Below are positions 1 through 12,016 of a stretch of DNA of 64,000 nucleotides, piece by piece (positions within the stretch are counted from its first letter, which is position 1; each line of letters opens with the position of its first letter). The position numbers and the translations under genes are program-made. Source of the stretch: Semisulcospira habei (lineage: Eukaryota > Mollusca > Gastropoda > Semisulcospiridae); assembly GCA_036245525.1 (NCBI GenBank), contig BTPG01000005.1, positions 125,409,225 to 125,473,224 of the forward strand, read 5' to 3'. The notes below the pieces were generated by a model, which saw nothing but the letters and a program-made list of their open reading frames with translations, was not told the origin of the DNA and did no database searches.

Positions 1-590
1 ACCCACACCCACCCACACGCACACGCACAGAGTCTGGGGTAAAGACATGCGTCTTCACTAGTCTATCAGTGCACAGTCTTCTGTTCACTGCGGAAAGATA
101 TTCTTTGACCGAAAAGAGAAGAGGAAAATACTGTACATACACTGACAAATATCGTGACCCCTCCCCCCCCCCCTCCCCCTTCCCTTCCTAAAACACCCGC
201 TGTTAATAACTCAACAGTAATGCTCTCGCATAGCAATGATATATGAGGTTAACAAACCGTTGGCAACAGTCTGTCAAGACTTGGGACTTGCAGAGAATGC
301 TTGAGGCAATGTCAAACGCACGCGTACACACACGCACGCGCGCACACACTGGGAAGTTCATTTAGCAGAAGGTGCCGGGGCCGTTTACCAAGGCTACGAT
401 GACGAGAACTGAAGTTCACTTGTACATCTGTACGGTTGTTGTTGATTTTTTTTTATCAAACAATGTTTGGCATGGCTTTAAAAAAAATTAAATCATCTTT
501 GCGGTGATAAAAACGTCATTATTAAAATCGGCCGTGTTGATCAGCGACTTTCGACCTCAAAGCCTGCAGCCCCAGAGCCGCGGCACACAT
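1..590. other. Intergenic or intronic sequence without recognised gene
   Basis: I see no gene here. There is a CA/CCCA-rich start (about 1-30), a pyrimidine run of mostly C (about 160-185) and a mixed CA/CG repeat near 320-350. If the NOL4-like gene continues leftwards on the minus strand, this is part of one of its introns. Confidence 0.5.
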
Positions 591-800
591 TTAACCCCAT
601 TCACTGCGGAGAAAATTGAACACTAACCAACTTCAAGATGCATAGATCCTCATGAGCCCCCGCAATTGCGGGGGCTCATGAGGATCTATGTCTCTTGCTC
701 AGACAACTTTGTGTCCATGTTCCTTGGACGGCAGTTGCTTTTGGTCGTTAAATAAACGAAGATTTCAGAAACGAAACTTATAGGTCCAATGACGGGAGGA
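591..800. mobile_element. Hp-B palindromic MITE (TTAACCCC end, CTCATGAG hairpin)
   Basis: The element opens with TTAACCCCATTCACTGCGG at 591. It carries a near-perfect hairpin at 634-698 (arm CATAGATCCTCATGAGCCCC, loop CGCAATTGCG). A tail follows that recurs in other copies (TTCCTTGGACGG, AAGATTTCAGAAACGAAA). The right TTAA end is decayed, so the end point near 800 is approximate. This is the first of over 35 Hp-B copies in the window. Confidence 0.8.
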
Positions 801-915
801 CGGTGGCTTACTCGAGATTTCTTGGGGGACAAAGTGACGACCAAAGAACAAAGAAATATCGTCTACATTACCAGCAGGTAGCAATGGCAGAAGTTTGTTT
901 TCCTGCGTTTTGCCC

Positions 916-1173
<258 letters not shown>

Positions 1174-1323
1174 GCAAGGCACAGTAGGCTATGCTGATCG
1201 ATGGGCACCTGCTTGCGACTTGCAAATAAACATGCGGCTGGCTCAGAGACCTGTGGTCATCGAGACATGTTTCTACTACGTCAAAACCAACAAAAAATCA
1301 GGACGGCAGAGCTGGCAAGTTGA

Positions 1324-1385
<62 letters not shown>
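1324..1385. repeat. (GA)n microsatellite
   Basis: About 31 GA units, 150 bases beyond the previous compound array and in the same strand phase. It is probably in intron 1 of the NOL4-like gene. Confidence 0.95.
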
Positions 1386-1388
<3 letters not shown>

Positions 1389-1611
1389 GATAATAAGGGG
1401 TTTGGTACAAATGTTCACCCCGCCTGAATCAGAACTCCGGTCGTATTAACGATGACATCATTTATAGCAATAAGAAACTAAACAGGATACGACAGAACAA
1501 ATGAACAAAAGAAAGAAAACTACATGAGTGAGTGAATGAATGAATGAATCAAGGAAGGAATGAAGGAATTTCCGATCAACGAAGGGACAAACAATAGAAG
1601 GAGTGAAAACT

Positions 1612-1619
1612 GGACTTAC
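1612..1619 (-). other. 5' splice donor of the NOL4-like exon
   Basis: On the minus strand the sequence reads ACACG|GTAAGTCC, a consensus donor placed exactly where similarity to the protein family stops. Reading through gives a low-complexity tail ending in a hydrophobic stretch with no family similarity. Confidence 0.85.
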
Positions 1620-1925
1620 CGTGTTTCTAGACGGGACAAAGAGAATCCTGCGCGACCCGCCCCGGCTAGACTCCAAAGGTCCCAGGCGGAATCCTTTAGC
1701 TTTCACCCAAAATCGAAACTTGGAATTTTCCGCAGACGACTGCTCCTCTCCGTTTAGAGTTCGCACAATGCGGTCGTATTTTTTCCGGGTAACAGTTTTT
1801 GTTTTGCCGCTGTCACCGTAGTTCTTGAGGGCCCAAGTCTGGAAGGCCCCAAACATCTCCTCCTTCTGGGACTCTAGAATCGAACCCGAAGCGCTCGAGT
1901 CGGTCTGTGCTTTGAGAAGAGCCAT
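1620..1925 (-). CDS. NOL4: First coding exon of a NOL4-like (nucleolar protein 4) gene
   Basis: The frame runs 102 codons from an ATG at 1925-1923 in good Kozak context (A at -3, G at +4) to ACG at 1622-1620. It is followed at once by a GTAAGT donor, so the exon ends in phase 0. Residues about 25-50 carry FGAFQTWALKNYGDSGKTK then TVTRKKYDRIV. Further on are LNGEEQSSAENSKFRFWVK, AKGFRLG and ILFVPS. From memory this order (FQ.W.L..YGDSGKTKTVTRKKY.RIV..LNG, then NSKF.FWVK.KGF.LG and VL.VP) is the N-terminal block of animal NOL4/NOL4L proteins, nuclear/nucleolar proteins of poorly known function. The acidic/serine-rich first 20 residues vary in the family. An in-frame TTG-initiated extension upstream exists but has no Kozak support. 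Later exons should lie on the minus strand below 1618 or outside the window; I found none. This is the only host exon I trust here. Confidence 0.85.
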
Positions 1926-2145
1926 GGTTGTGATTGAATAAATATCGATAAATAAATAACACTCGGAGTTTGCAGATAAATAGGCCGTAAACAAACCGCC
2001 ACAATCCAAAAATGTTAATATTAAATGTGATCCTCGAAGAACTCGCGATTTTCAGTTCACAGCCGTTGACCGGAGTGATTTTACTAGACGCACGTGTTCG
2101 GAGGAGAAAACAAAAGGTCTGAATCAAGACAGCAGTCCGCACTGT
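1926..2145 (-). promoter_or_regulatory. Probable 5' UTR / promoter-proximal region of the NOL4-like gene
   Basis: This is the sequence immediately upstream of the Kozak ATG on the minus strand. No TATA box is evident. It is inferred only from position, and the transcription start is not visible in sequence. Confidence 0.35.
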
Positions 2146-2589
2146 TTGTATGTAGATGGTCGGTTTAAGGACCTTGAGGATGCCACAAATAAAAGTATGT
2201 CCACTGTCGAACTATCCACTATTCACTATTATTGTACACGATCCTGTCTGTGGCACTCTCTTCTCTCAATGTCCTATCTTTGTGTCGTGCACACTCAGAA
2301 GATATTCACAAAAGGTGCTCACAACCTTGGAACATGAAGGCACTTGGGGTATTAGAAATCTGTTGAACGTGCGCACCAGCTAGAACGAAGGAGTTGTTCC
2401 CCACTGTACGGACACTGTCCCGCGCACAAACACACACACAGCCTAACACACTCACTACGCCTGCGCGAAGTCACTATACTACGGTCGAATTACTGTATAC
2501 TATGATCGCATCATCTGCCGCTGGGAACCCCATAGCGCCAAATTTAACTCTTAGTCACTCACACTCACTCACAGACACGGGACGCCGAC

Positions 2590-2965
2590 TCTTTATGCGT
2601 GCAGTGTTTGCCGATTGCAGCGAAGACGACGACTGTCCGAAGACTTCTAAGGTACGTGTGTTTGAATCTTGCAGCAGAAACGAGGACTGTCCGAGGGTAC
2701 CCGTCGCTTCCGCGGTGTGTCCAGGACTGGCCTGGCGCATACAGTGTCCGATACCTGTAGCTGTGTGTCGTGTGTGCCGAGCTGGACGCATACACCGTCC
2801 AATCGTACCTGCTGCTGCTGCTCTGATAGGACTGTCTGAGAGTCGTGTCGGCTGCGCGTCCGTTCCTAGGACTGGACTGGCGCGTGCAATGCCCGGTACC
2901 TGTCGATGTTTCCTGTGGGGAAAGACACAGATATACACCCTTCAATGTCCAGTAACTGTGCAATC
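2590..2965. repeat. Degenerate tandem repeat leading into a SINE tail
   Basis: A motif of the type GCG(C/T)(A/G)(T/C)ACAGTGTCCGATACCTG recurs in diverged form near 2598, 2736, 2787, 2880 and 2936, at irregular spacings. The open frame through it (about 2394-3005) is probably incidental. Confidence 0.45.
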
Positions 2966-3004
2966 TGCCTTAGCCGCCTGCTCGACGTTAAACAATAATA
3001 ACTA
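2966..3004 (+). mobile_element. SINE 3' end fragment
   Basis: It reads GCCTTAGCCGCCTGCTCGAC, then GTTAAACAATAATAACTAAC. This matches the 3' tails seen at 5721 and 33599 (GATGGCCTT...GGCGTTAAACCC then AACT repeats). Only the tail is recognisable. Confidence 0.65.
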
Positions 3005-3043
3005 ACATGTAGGTGTGAAAGAAACGTAGAGGTAAAGTCACTG

Positions 3044-3106
3044 CAAGAGGCAAAAAATCGCATGAGGCCCCGCATCTGCGGGATCTAATGAGGTTTTTTG
3101 GCTGCT
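3044..3106. mobile_element. Decayed Hp-B hairpin
   Basis: TGCAAGAGGC begins a weak palindrome with CCCCGCATCTGCGGG at its centre. The outer arms have diverged and the right arm no longer pairs well. Confidence 0.45.
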
Positions 3107-3458
3107 TTGCCGTTTGCGTGCGGGTCGTGTCTACGTTATCTTTATATTTATACGTAAATAGTGATTTTCTTTCCATCTTCATGGGGACAATTTATGTCTG
3201 TGTTCCTAAGACGGAGGAGGTTATTTGGCGCTGAATTTGCCACGGTTGCAAAGACAACTAGTACGTGTCCGATGACAGTGAAGGTGATACACATTCAAGA
3301 GTAGCGAGAGTACCTTTCGCACGTACATACTTTTTCACCTCGTGTACCTTTCATCTTGTAGACAGGCCCGTCCCAGCGTTTCTTCCGCAGTATAAGTCTT
3401 GAAGAGGGAATCAACCGTATCCGAAACGAAAAATATCGTATCGCAAAGGCAAAACTTT

Positions 3459-3660
3459 AACCCATTACATCCTGAGGCTGATTTTGTAAAATTTGCGTAT
3501 TGCCCCATGAAGGCTACATCACAGATTAGGAGATAGATCAACGGTTTTAGTTGAAGGGTGGTGCCAGAATAGCTTGGCGCCTGAGGCGCCACGCTATTCT
3601 GGCACCACCCTTCAACTACCGGTCAAATTTATTTCAAGCAATGGATGTACCAGGATCAAA
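3459..3660. mobile_element. Hp-A palindromic MITE
   Basis: It opens with TTAACCCATTACATCCTGAG. The central hairpin lies at 3549-3617 (GAAGGGTGGTGCCAGAATAG, loop around GGCGCCTGAGGCGCC, mirrored arm). The flank with CCCCATGAAGGCTACAT recurs inverted in the 4908-5118 copy. The right end is estimated. Confidence 0.8.
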
Positions 3661-3797
3661 CACATTCGAGCGTACCTTGTGCTTTATCCTATGTAAATAG
3701 CATCGTCTACGTGTCACTTTTCAGTACTTGATGCTAGGAACGTCCGAAAGTCACTTTTTGTGCTGGAGAGACAATCTTCTACACAGGGTGCGGGCAC

Positions 3798-3798
<1 letters not shown>

Positions 3799-3868
<70 letters not shown>
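3799..3868. repeat. (CA)n microsatellite
   Basis: About 35 uninterrupted AC units. Confidence 0.95.
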
Positions 3869-3872
<4 letters not shown>

Positions 3873-3970
3873 CCTACAGATGCAGTCCACGTGATTCACT
3901 AAGAGTCTTTTTGTGTGTTCAATGAACACAGGATGCGTCCAGTGACTCGACGTCCAACACTTCTGAACAG

Positions 3971-4012
<42 letters not shown>

Positions 4013-4022
4013 CTCTCTCTCG
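3971..4022. repeat. (CT)n microsatellite
   Basis: CT run with one CG interruption. It is followed by a short GGACA-rich stretch (4055-4100). Confidence 0.95.
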
Positions 4023-4456
4023 TGTACCGGACACCTCAGACTCCGTGCCTCTCTCGTGGACAGGACAGGACACGACAGTACAGGACAGGGCAGGACAGAA
4101 CGCCCCCGCTCTATCCTACTGCCAGCAGTCGACACACTCACCAGAAGTGGAAGCAACAAGTTGTCTATGTCACACAAACTTGTCCGACTCTGCGCTAGTC
4201 GCGTGACAGGCTGAAACATTCGATTTCTCCACCACACAGACCCGTCTGCGACAGTGCGGTGCGGGCCCTCCTACAACGGTGACACCCGGAGCCTGACTGA
4301 ACGAAGGGAAGAAGGGAGAAACGGGATGGGAAGGGAGGGGAGGGGAGGGCAGGGGCGGTAGGACTGAAATGAAAAGACAGAAAGAGAGGGAGGTGGAGGA
4401 AGCCTCTTGAACTAAGAGACGGTGGCAGTAGGTTCCCAGGACGGTGGAACCCGATG

Positions 4457-4552
4457 CGCAAAAGGCCATCTGACCGATGTCGGCCGCCGTTGGCCCGCGC
4501 ACGGGCGTGCTCGGGCCAACGGCGGGCGACGTCGGCCCGATGACCTTTTGCA
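4457..4552. mobile_element. Hp-G GC-rich palindrome
   Basis: GCAAAAGGCCATCTGACCG at the left pairs with CGGCCCGATGACCTTTTGC at the right. Inside, GCCGTTGGCCCG pairs with CGGGCCAACGGC. It is an imperfect palindrome of about 96 bases. No TTAA ends are visible, unlike families A to F. Confidence 0.7.
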
Positions 4553-4607
4553 ACACTGGGCAGGGACAGGCCGGCAAAAACAAGGCTGGCCACGGCGCGA
4601 CCAGTCA

Positions 4608-4613
4608 TCTCTC

Positions 4614-4650
<37 letters not shown>
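4608..4650. repeat. (CT)n microsatellite
   Basis: CT run with one GT interruption, between two Hp-G copies. Confidence 0.95.
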
Positions 4651-4652
<2 letters not shown>

Positions 4653-4669
4653 AGTTGTAGGATTCTCAA

Positions 4670-4742
4670 TGAGCAAAAGGCCCTCGGGCCGGTTGGCTGC
4701 AAATGGGCGGCCGATATCAGCCCACCGGCCGTTTGCTTGCTT
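4670..4742. mobile_element. Hp-G palindrome, diverged copy
   Basis: GAGCAAAAGGCCCTCGGGCC and CCACCGGCCGTTTGCTTGC are the outer arms. The centre GGGCGGCCGATATCAGCCC is partly palindromic. Confidence 0.55.
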
Positions 4743-4907
4743 CATGGGACAAAACAAAGGGCGATGTAAATGGGCCCGATTCTTACAAGCAAGGGACATT
4801 GATTTTGTCGTAGCCTCTACTCCATCTGCAAGGGCGTACGTAAATCTATGCCTCTAATTATAACATAAGGAAATAGTTGGCAAAGAGCCGTTTTCCTGTG
4901 TATACTG

Positions 4908-5118
4908 AGCCATTTTCATCCTGATACACTATTGTTTGAAATAATTTTGACTATGATAGTGCAAGGGTGGTGCCAGAATAGCTTGGCGCCTGAGGCGCCA
5001 AGCTATTTGGCATCACCCTTGAACTAAAATGGTTGATCTATTTCCTATTTTATAATGTAGCCTTCATAGGACAATAAGCAAATTTTACACAATTCAGCCC
5101 CAGGATGTAATGGATTAA
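4908..5118. mobile_element. Hp-A MITE, inverted relative to 3459 copy
   Basis: Hairpin at 4961-5025 with loop GGCGCCTGAGGCGCC. The right flank (TGTAGCCTTCATAGGACAAT ... CCAGGATGTAATGGATTAA) is the reverse complement of the left flank of the 3459 copy. It ends in TTAA at 5115-5118, which is also the first TTAA of the next element. Confidence 0.8.
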
Positions 5119-5196
5119 CACAGTCGAGACGTGCTGGACGTGGCTACGCGAGGTAAAGCGCACGTATCCGTATGCGGCGCGGCTCGAATGAGTTAA
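5115..5196. mobile_element. Hp-F palindromic MITE sharing TTAA with both neighbours
   Basis: It reads TTAACACAGTCGAGACG at the left and GGCTCGAATGAGTTAA at the right, with an imperfect GC-rich palindrome between. Both terminal TTAAs are shared with the adjacent Hp-A and Hp-B elements. Confidence 0.7.
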
Positions 5197-5509
5197 CCAC
5201 TTCACCTCCAACGGACGCAGCGTGTGTTTCTGCAACTGATATTTCAACGCCAAATAGTCCCAGGTCGCGTCCAGCGAAGATTGATACAAAGTGTTGTCCT
5301 CAAGATACACAGATCTTCATGTGCCCCCTCAACTACGGGGGCTTATGAAGATCTATGCTTCTTGCCGTTATATCATGTTCGTTTGGTTTTGTTGTTGTTG
5401 TTGTTGTTTGTTGGGTTTTTTTTTTTGGGTTTTTTTTGTTGTTGTTGTTGTTTTCTTTTTCTCGGCAGTGATTGGCTAACGCCAAAGGACACCTTCACAT
5501 AACAGTTAA
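5193..5509. mobile_element. Hp-B MITE with T/GTT-rich insertion
   Basis: It starts TTAACCACTTCACC. The hairpin is at 5298-5364 (GATCTTCATGTGCCCCC / GGGGGCTTATGAAGATC, the AAGATC/GATCTT change mirrored). A GTT and poly-T tract occupies 5390-5455. It ends at TTAA 5506-5509. Confidence 0.7.
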
Positions 5510-5567
5510 CCTAGGTGCATCCCTGTCAGCAACAAACAGAGAGTCGAACGAGTCACTGGTACTGCGG

Positions 5568-5600
5568 CTATAGGGGTTCATGTAAATCTATGTCTTGCAG
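5568..5600. mobile_element. Hp-B half hairpin
   Basis: Only a right-arm-like piece remains (GGGGTTCATGTAAATCTATG then TCTTGC). Confidence 0.5.
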
Positions 5601-5637
5601 ACAGAAGAGGCTGAACTGTGGACTACCTCACAACGAG

Positions 5638-5639
<2 letters not shown>

Positions 5640-5720
<81 letters not shown>
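5640..5720. repeat. (CT)n microsatellite
   Basis: About 40 CT units, immediately left of a SINE tail. Confidence 0.95.
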
Positions 5721-7990
<2,270 letters not shown>

Positions 7991-8002
7991 GGACCTATGG
8001 CC

Positions 8003-8069
8003 ACAAGAGGCATATATATTTTCATGAGTCCCTGCCGCCGCAGGGACTCATGAAAATCTATGCCTCTTG
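8003..8069. mobile_element. Hp-B hairpin
   Basis: CAAGAGGCATA / TATGCCTCTTG outer arms. The inner arm change to TTTTCATGAGTCCCTG is matched by CAGGGACTCATGAAAA, so both arms carry the same departures from consensus. Confidence 0.8.
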
Positions 8070-8121
8070 AAGAATGACGTCCGCAGTTTGAGGATGCAAA
8101 CCGACCTTTCGTATTCTGACA

Positions 8122-8188
8122 CAAGCGGCATGGATTTTCGTTATTTCATGCCGCTGCAGGCGTTCATGGCAATCTATGTTTCTAGCAG
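8122..8188. mobile_element. Decayed Hp-B hairpin
   Basis: CAAGCGGCATGGATTTTCG pairs imperfectly with GCAATCTATGTTTCTAG around a GCCGCTGCAGGC centre. Confidence 0.5.
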
Positions 8189-8344
8189 ATGGAGTGGGTT
8201 TGCCGAAGAACTGTGCGTACGACCACGGCACAAGGCGTGAGGACTAGACGGGGGACGACGACTCGAGGCGGAAAAAATTGCAAGCAGACGACCGAAGTAG
8301 AGACAGCGGCAGCTACTGGTCGCTGGACTGAATGAACAGACAGT

Positions 8345-8424
<80 letters not shown>
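8345..8424. repeat. (GA)n microsatellite
   Basis: About 40 GA units. Confidence 0.95.
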
Positions 8425-8425
<1 letters not shown>

Positions 8426-8516
8426 GCACCGAACCAAAGTATCGTCGTCTATTGCAAGCTGTGACAAGACAAAGAAGGTGTTTGAATACTGAAGGAAATT
8501 AAACTAGTTTGAAGCT

Positions 8517-8843
8517 AGTACTCAAACCAAGGGGAATCACAGCGCTGGACAGACAACAGCATGAAGGTGCGCTACTACATGTTTGTGTATGTATGTTTCT
8601 CCTGCCTACTTCCTAAGTTCCGGAGAAAGACATGGGTTATATAAGAGACCTGATCCATTCTTATTAGGAATGGAAATGATTGTCTTATTCTATACCTGCG
8701 TATTTCTCTGTGGGCTGGCGATTGGGTGCCTGATAGGCGGGGGCAGGGGATCTAACTGTTGTCTGTCCAGCGCTGTGATTCCCCTTGGTTTGAGTACTGA
8801 CAATTCTGCCAGCGCTAGCCTCACCTATCTGGTTTGTGAGTAG
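8517..8843. repeat. Repeat U (dispersed copy) with a ~45-bp inverted end
   Basis: From 8577 to 8843 it is nearly identical to the units at 23815 and 24187 (shared: GGTTATATAAGAGACCTGAT, CTGTCCAGCGCTGTGATTCC). Unlike those, its left part (8518-8562, CTCAAACCAAGGGGAATCAC) is the reverse complement of its own right part (8755-8803), making a stem. The 86-codon frame is conserved between copies, but the copies are too similar for that to prove coding. Confidence 0.75.
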
Positions 8844-9276
8844 TTTGAAGCTGAATACTGTAATATCAAGTTTCTTGTATTCACGCACTTTAAAGTGATT
8901 GCTCTCTCAATCCACAGAAGAAGAAAAAACACACAGGTCTGAACATAATACAAATTACAGTCCAACACAGAAACAACTTTTCCGATCTTGCTGCTAAAAA
9001 AAAAAGGCGTTAAGTGCAACTTCCACTACAACATCAAAATAAAACCTCAGCAGGTATATATTCTATCATTATCTCACCGACAAAGCTCCTGGAAATACGC
9101 TTTCAGCTGACAGACACCTATTAGCGGCAGTCGAAGCCCTTTTTATGTTTTCCAACAAATAACAGAAATAAATAAAACAACAATAAAGAGTACAAAGCTA
9201 ACAATAGTCTATTTTAATGCCCACTAATTGCTGAAGAAACTGAAAACCTGGGGTCAGTTGCATGAGAGAGCTTAGT

Positions 9277-9351
9277 CCGGCGCCAGTCACAAAGCAAGAT
9301 ACTCTGCTCTAGCGGAGCACCTAGTATAGTGGCTGGCGCAGGACTAAGCTC
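9277..9351. mobile_element. Palindrome with GGCGCCAG arms
   Basis: GAGCTTAGTCCGGCGCCAG pairs with CTGGCGCAGGACTAAGCTC around a CTCTAGCGGAGC centre. It is followed within 6 bases by a second hairpin, suggesting a two-hairpin element. Confidence 0.6.
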
Positions 9352-9356
9352 ATTCA

Positions 9357-9427
9357 TATACTGATGAGCAAATGAAATGCGACATTTTTTTTTTAAAATG
9401 TGGCATTTCGTTTGCTCGTCAGTATAC
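9357..9427. mobile_element. Hp-I palindrome
   Basis: ATACTGATGAGCAAATGAAA and TTTCGTTTGCTCGTCAGTAT are the arms, around a T/A-rich loop. The same right arm recurs at 27243-27268. Confidence 0.7.
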
Positions 9428-9722
9428 AACTAAGACCAGATCCCAGAAAGTTTTCACTTCAATGACAAAATCGAGTCCTCAATGGTCATGATCGTCTTGA
9501 CTTTGCGAAACAGTGGTGACAGAAATAAAATCAGTCGTGTGTATTTTGGAAGTCAAGACGGCATTGACCCAATTATTGGTCACCAGCGAAGAAAAGGGAA
9601 ATGATATGTCGTTGCCTTTATTGACTGCTTTTCTAAGAAAGGAACTATTTCTTCAGAACAGAGATTTTTCACGTTTGTCCTTGTGCAAGTGTGAATGTTT
9701 ACTAAGGGCAGATAATTGTGTT

Positions 9723-9769
9723 TGTTTATTTTATTTTATTTTATTTTATTTTATTTTATTTTATTTTAT
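9723..9769. repeat. (TTTTA)n microsatellite
   Basis: About nine TTTTA units, followed by GT-rich sequence that leads into the (GGTT)n array. Confidence 0.9.
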
Positions 9770-9918
9770 GTTCTGTTATGTTCTGTTCTGTGTTGGATTG
9801 GTTTGGATTGGGTTGGGTTGGTCTGGTTTAGTTTGGTTGTTTTTTTGTTTTTTTGTTTTTTTTTTGTTTATTGTTTTTATTGTTCTTGTTGTTGTTTGGG
9901 GGGTAATTTGTTTGATGA

Positions 9919-10144
9919 TTGGTTGGTTGGTTGGTTGGTTGGTTGGTTGGTTGGTTGGTTGGTTGGTTGGTTGGTTGGTTGGTTGGTTGGTTGGTTGGTT
10001 GGTTGGTTGGTTGGTTGGTTGGTTGGTTGGTTGGTTGGTTGGTTGGTTGGTTGTTTGGTTGGTTGGTTGGTTGGTTGGTTGTTTGTTTGGTTGGTTGGTT
10101 GGTTGGTTGGTTGGTTGGTTGGTTGGTTGGTTGGTTGGTTGGTT
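9919..10144. repeat. (GGTT)n tetranucleotide array
   Basis: About 56 GGTT units with a few GTTT variants near 10051 and 10081. The tryptophan/leucine/valine/glycine frame (to 10205) is an artefact of this array. Confidence 0.95.
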
Positions 10145-10149
10145 TGATT

Positions 10150-10689
10150 TTCTAACTTTTCGTTCGGGACAACGACATATGATCAGTCTGTATTCTGGTT
10201 TGTGATTTTGGACTTTACGACGAGCGCCCTCTTAATAATTTTACCTGCAAGTTTTACCCGGAAAAAAAACTGACCTCTAAATTACCCCAAAACTCCACTT
10301 TTTTCTGAGGTGACAAAACCATCATTGCGAATGTCCAAAATCCTTATTTTCTCTGGCGGCTCTTCGTTATATGTGGCGGGGAACTAAGAGATGGGTTCAT
10401 TGAATGTTCACTTTTCATGGGTAAAATTAATATTACGTTCGGCGCCCCTTTAAGTATTGCCGTAAGGTCCTAATCGGAGTCCAAGCACGCAGTAAGACTT
10501 AGTAATTATTGTCACCACTGCATTCGCGTGACCAAATCATCACGCGTCACGATCTCTCTCTCTCTCTCTCTCATTATCACCTGACTGACACGTACCGCAG
10601 GAGGGCTTGTGGGTGGCATAGTGGTTACCTAATAGTGCCCAGGCCAGCGTCCGTGCACTACTGATCAGGAGGACACGGACAGACTAGTA
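10150..10689. other. No recognised feature
   Basis: No gene or known repeat, apart from a short CT run (10552-10572). At 10614 TGGCATAGTGG fits a Pol III A box, but no B box follows, so no SINE is called. Confidence 0.4.
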
Positions 10690-10778
10690 ATCCTTTGCGT
10701 GTCGCTATCGGTTTTTAGTTGCGATGATTCCGACAGTAATCATCGCGACTAATACCGCTACCGACACCCAAAGGGTTA
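10690..10778. mobile_element. Hp-C palindromic MITE
   Basis: CTTTGCGTGTCGCTATCGG pairs with CCGCTACCGACACCCAAAG. The centre GCGATGATTCCGACAGTAATCATCGC is palindromic. It ends at TTAA 10775-10778; the left TTAA is lost. Confidence 0.75.
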
Positions 10779-10829
10779 AAGCTTGGACTTTTCATCGTAT
10801 GAATGGACAACAACGACTTCTCATCAGCT

Positions 10830-10912
10830 GCCGCGACCCCGATGCGGACAGCCCGCGCACAGCCGCGGCCGACCGACAGCGGCCAACGTTTGGTCCGACG
10901 GCCTTTTTTTTT
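10830..10912. mobile_element. Hp-G-like GC-rich palindrome
   Basis: GATGCGGACAGCCCGCGCAC and CAGCCGCGGCC then GTTTGGTCCGACGGCC resemble other Hp-G copies. The arms are diverged. Confidence 0.45.
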
Positions 10913-11099
10913 GCACCCTCGGATGACGCAGTCTATTGTTGTAAATCAGTTGCGTAAAGTTAGAAGGTATTTAGTTATGTGGAAAACTAGTTAATGATTT
11001 TATCTTTCTTTGTTTTTGTTTCTGTGTTTTGTATTGTTTCCTTTTCTCTACAAATCCCAGTTTGCGTAAATTATCACTCGTAAAATCGGCTGACAGATT

Positions 11100-11810
11100 A
11101 TATAAAGAACAAAAATGCAAAGAAAAGGGGAGACTGCCAGTGCTAATATTTTAGGAAGATTACAAAGTAAAGTAGGTAAAAGCACTGTCAGGGGAGAGAA
11201 GTGTGCATGATCGACCAGTGATCATAGATCTACTTGGTCAAAGCACAAAAAAAAGATAGGAAAGAGTTATTATAGTTATAGCACTGGCAGTCTCCTCTTT
11301 TCTTTTCATTTATTACTACAATATCGACTGCGACTCCTTCCCCCCTTTTAGTAGGTTCTCTCTTAGGGTACATGGAAATTTAGCTCTAGGTGGAGGCATG
11401 GAATGTATGCCCCTGCAGACACCACAGTAAAATGTGGCTGTCTTTGCAGGTAGGCAAAAGTTCCTGCCTTCCACCAATATGCCGAATGGTGTGCTGACGA
11501 GGTCGTCAAGACCGAAACAGCTGTCCACACCGGCTAAATATCTGGACCCCCCCTTGGGGGACCTAGATTACAATTTCCATGCACCGAGTGGCTGGAACAG
11601 TGGGATATGTGATACGCCCCCCTTCGTGGTGGGGGGGGGGGGGAGGGCTTCCATATACATTGCTTTCAGTCACTTTCTTAGTGCACCCTCTTTCCTATCT
11701 TCTTTTTTTTTTGTGCTTTGACCAAGTAGATCTATGATCACTGGTCGATCATGCACACGTCTCTCCCCTGACAGTGCTTTTACCTACTTTACTTTGTAAT
11801 CCTCTATATA
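11100..11810. mobile_element. ~700-bp element with ~110-bp inverted arms
   Basis: The segment about 11155-11263 (ending TCATAGATCTACTTGGTCAA) is repeated inverted at about 11692-11805 (TTGACCAAGTAGATCTATGA). A second, smaller inversion joins GGGGAGACTGCCAGTGC (11128) with GCACTGGCAGTCTCCTC (11281). Overlapping frames lie in the middle on both strands (11316-11528 minus, 11434-11721 plus). Neither is recognised. Confidence 0.65.
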
Positions 11811-11954
11811 AAGAACACGTCGTGAATTGACGATGAAGAAAATTAAATTTAATTATGATACGTTTGACAAAAGAAATAAGTTTGTGCGAATATCAAACTG
11901 AATATGAGTTTGTTTGTTTTGCTTTTTTACGTGGAATGAACGGTTGATTTTTTC

Positions 11955-12016
11955 GGATGGATTGATGGATGGATGGTTGGATGGATGGGTGGATGGTGGA
12001 TGGTAGATGGATGGAT
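11955..12016. repeat. (GGAT)n microsatellite
   Basis: Imperfect GGAT/GGTT units. Confidence 0.85.

Noticed and set aside
1458..2009. 183-codon version of the NOL4-like frame
   Set aside because: It starts at TTG and reads through a consensus GTAAGT donor into intronic repeat sequence. The ATG at 1925 and the donor at 1619 define the supported exon.
2394..3005. 203-codon plus-strand frame as a cysteine-rich secreted protein
   Set aside because: It covers a degenerate tandem repeat and ends in a SINE tail; no signal peptide or regular cysteine spacing is convincing.
9513..10205. 230-codon frame with tryptophan-leucine-valine-glycine repeats
   Set aside because: It is produced by the (GGTT)n array, and the leader is T-rich low complexity. 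Telomere function was also rejected: the unit is GGTT, not TTAGGG, and it is interstitial.
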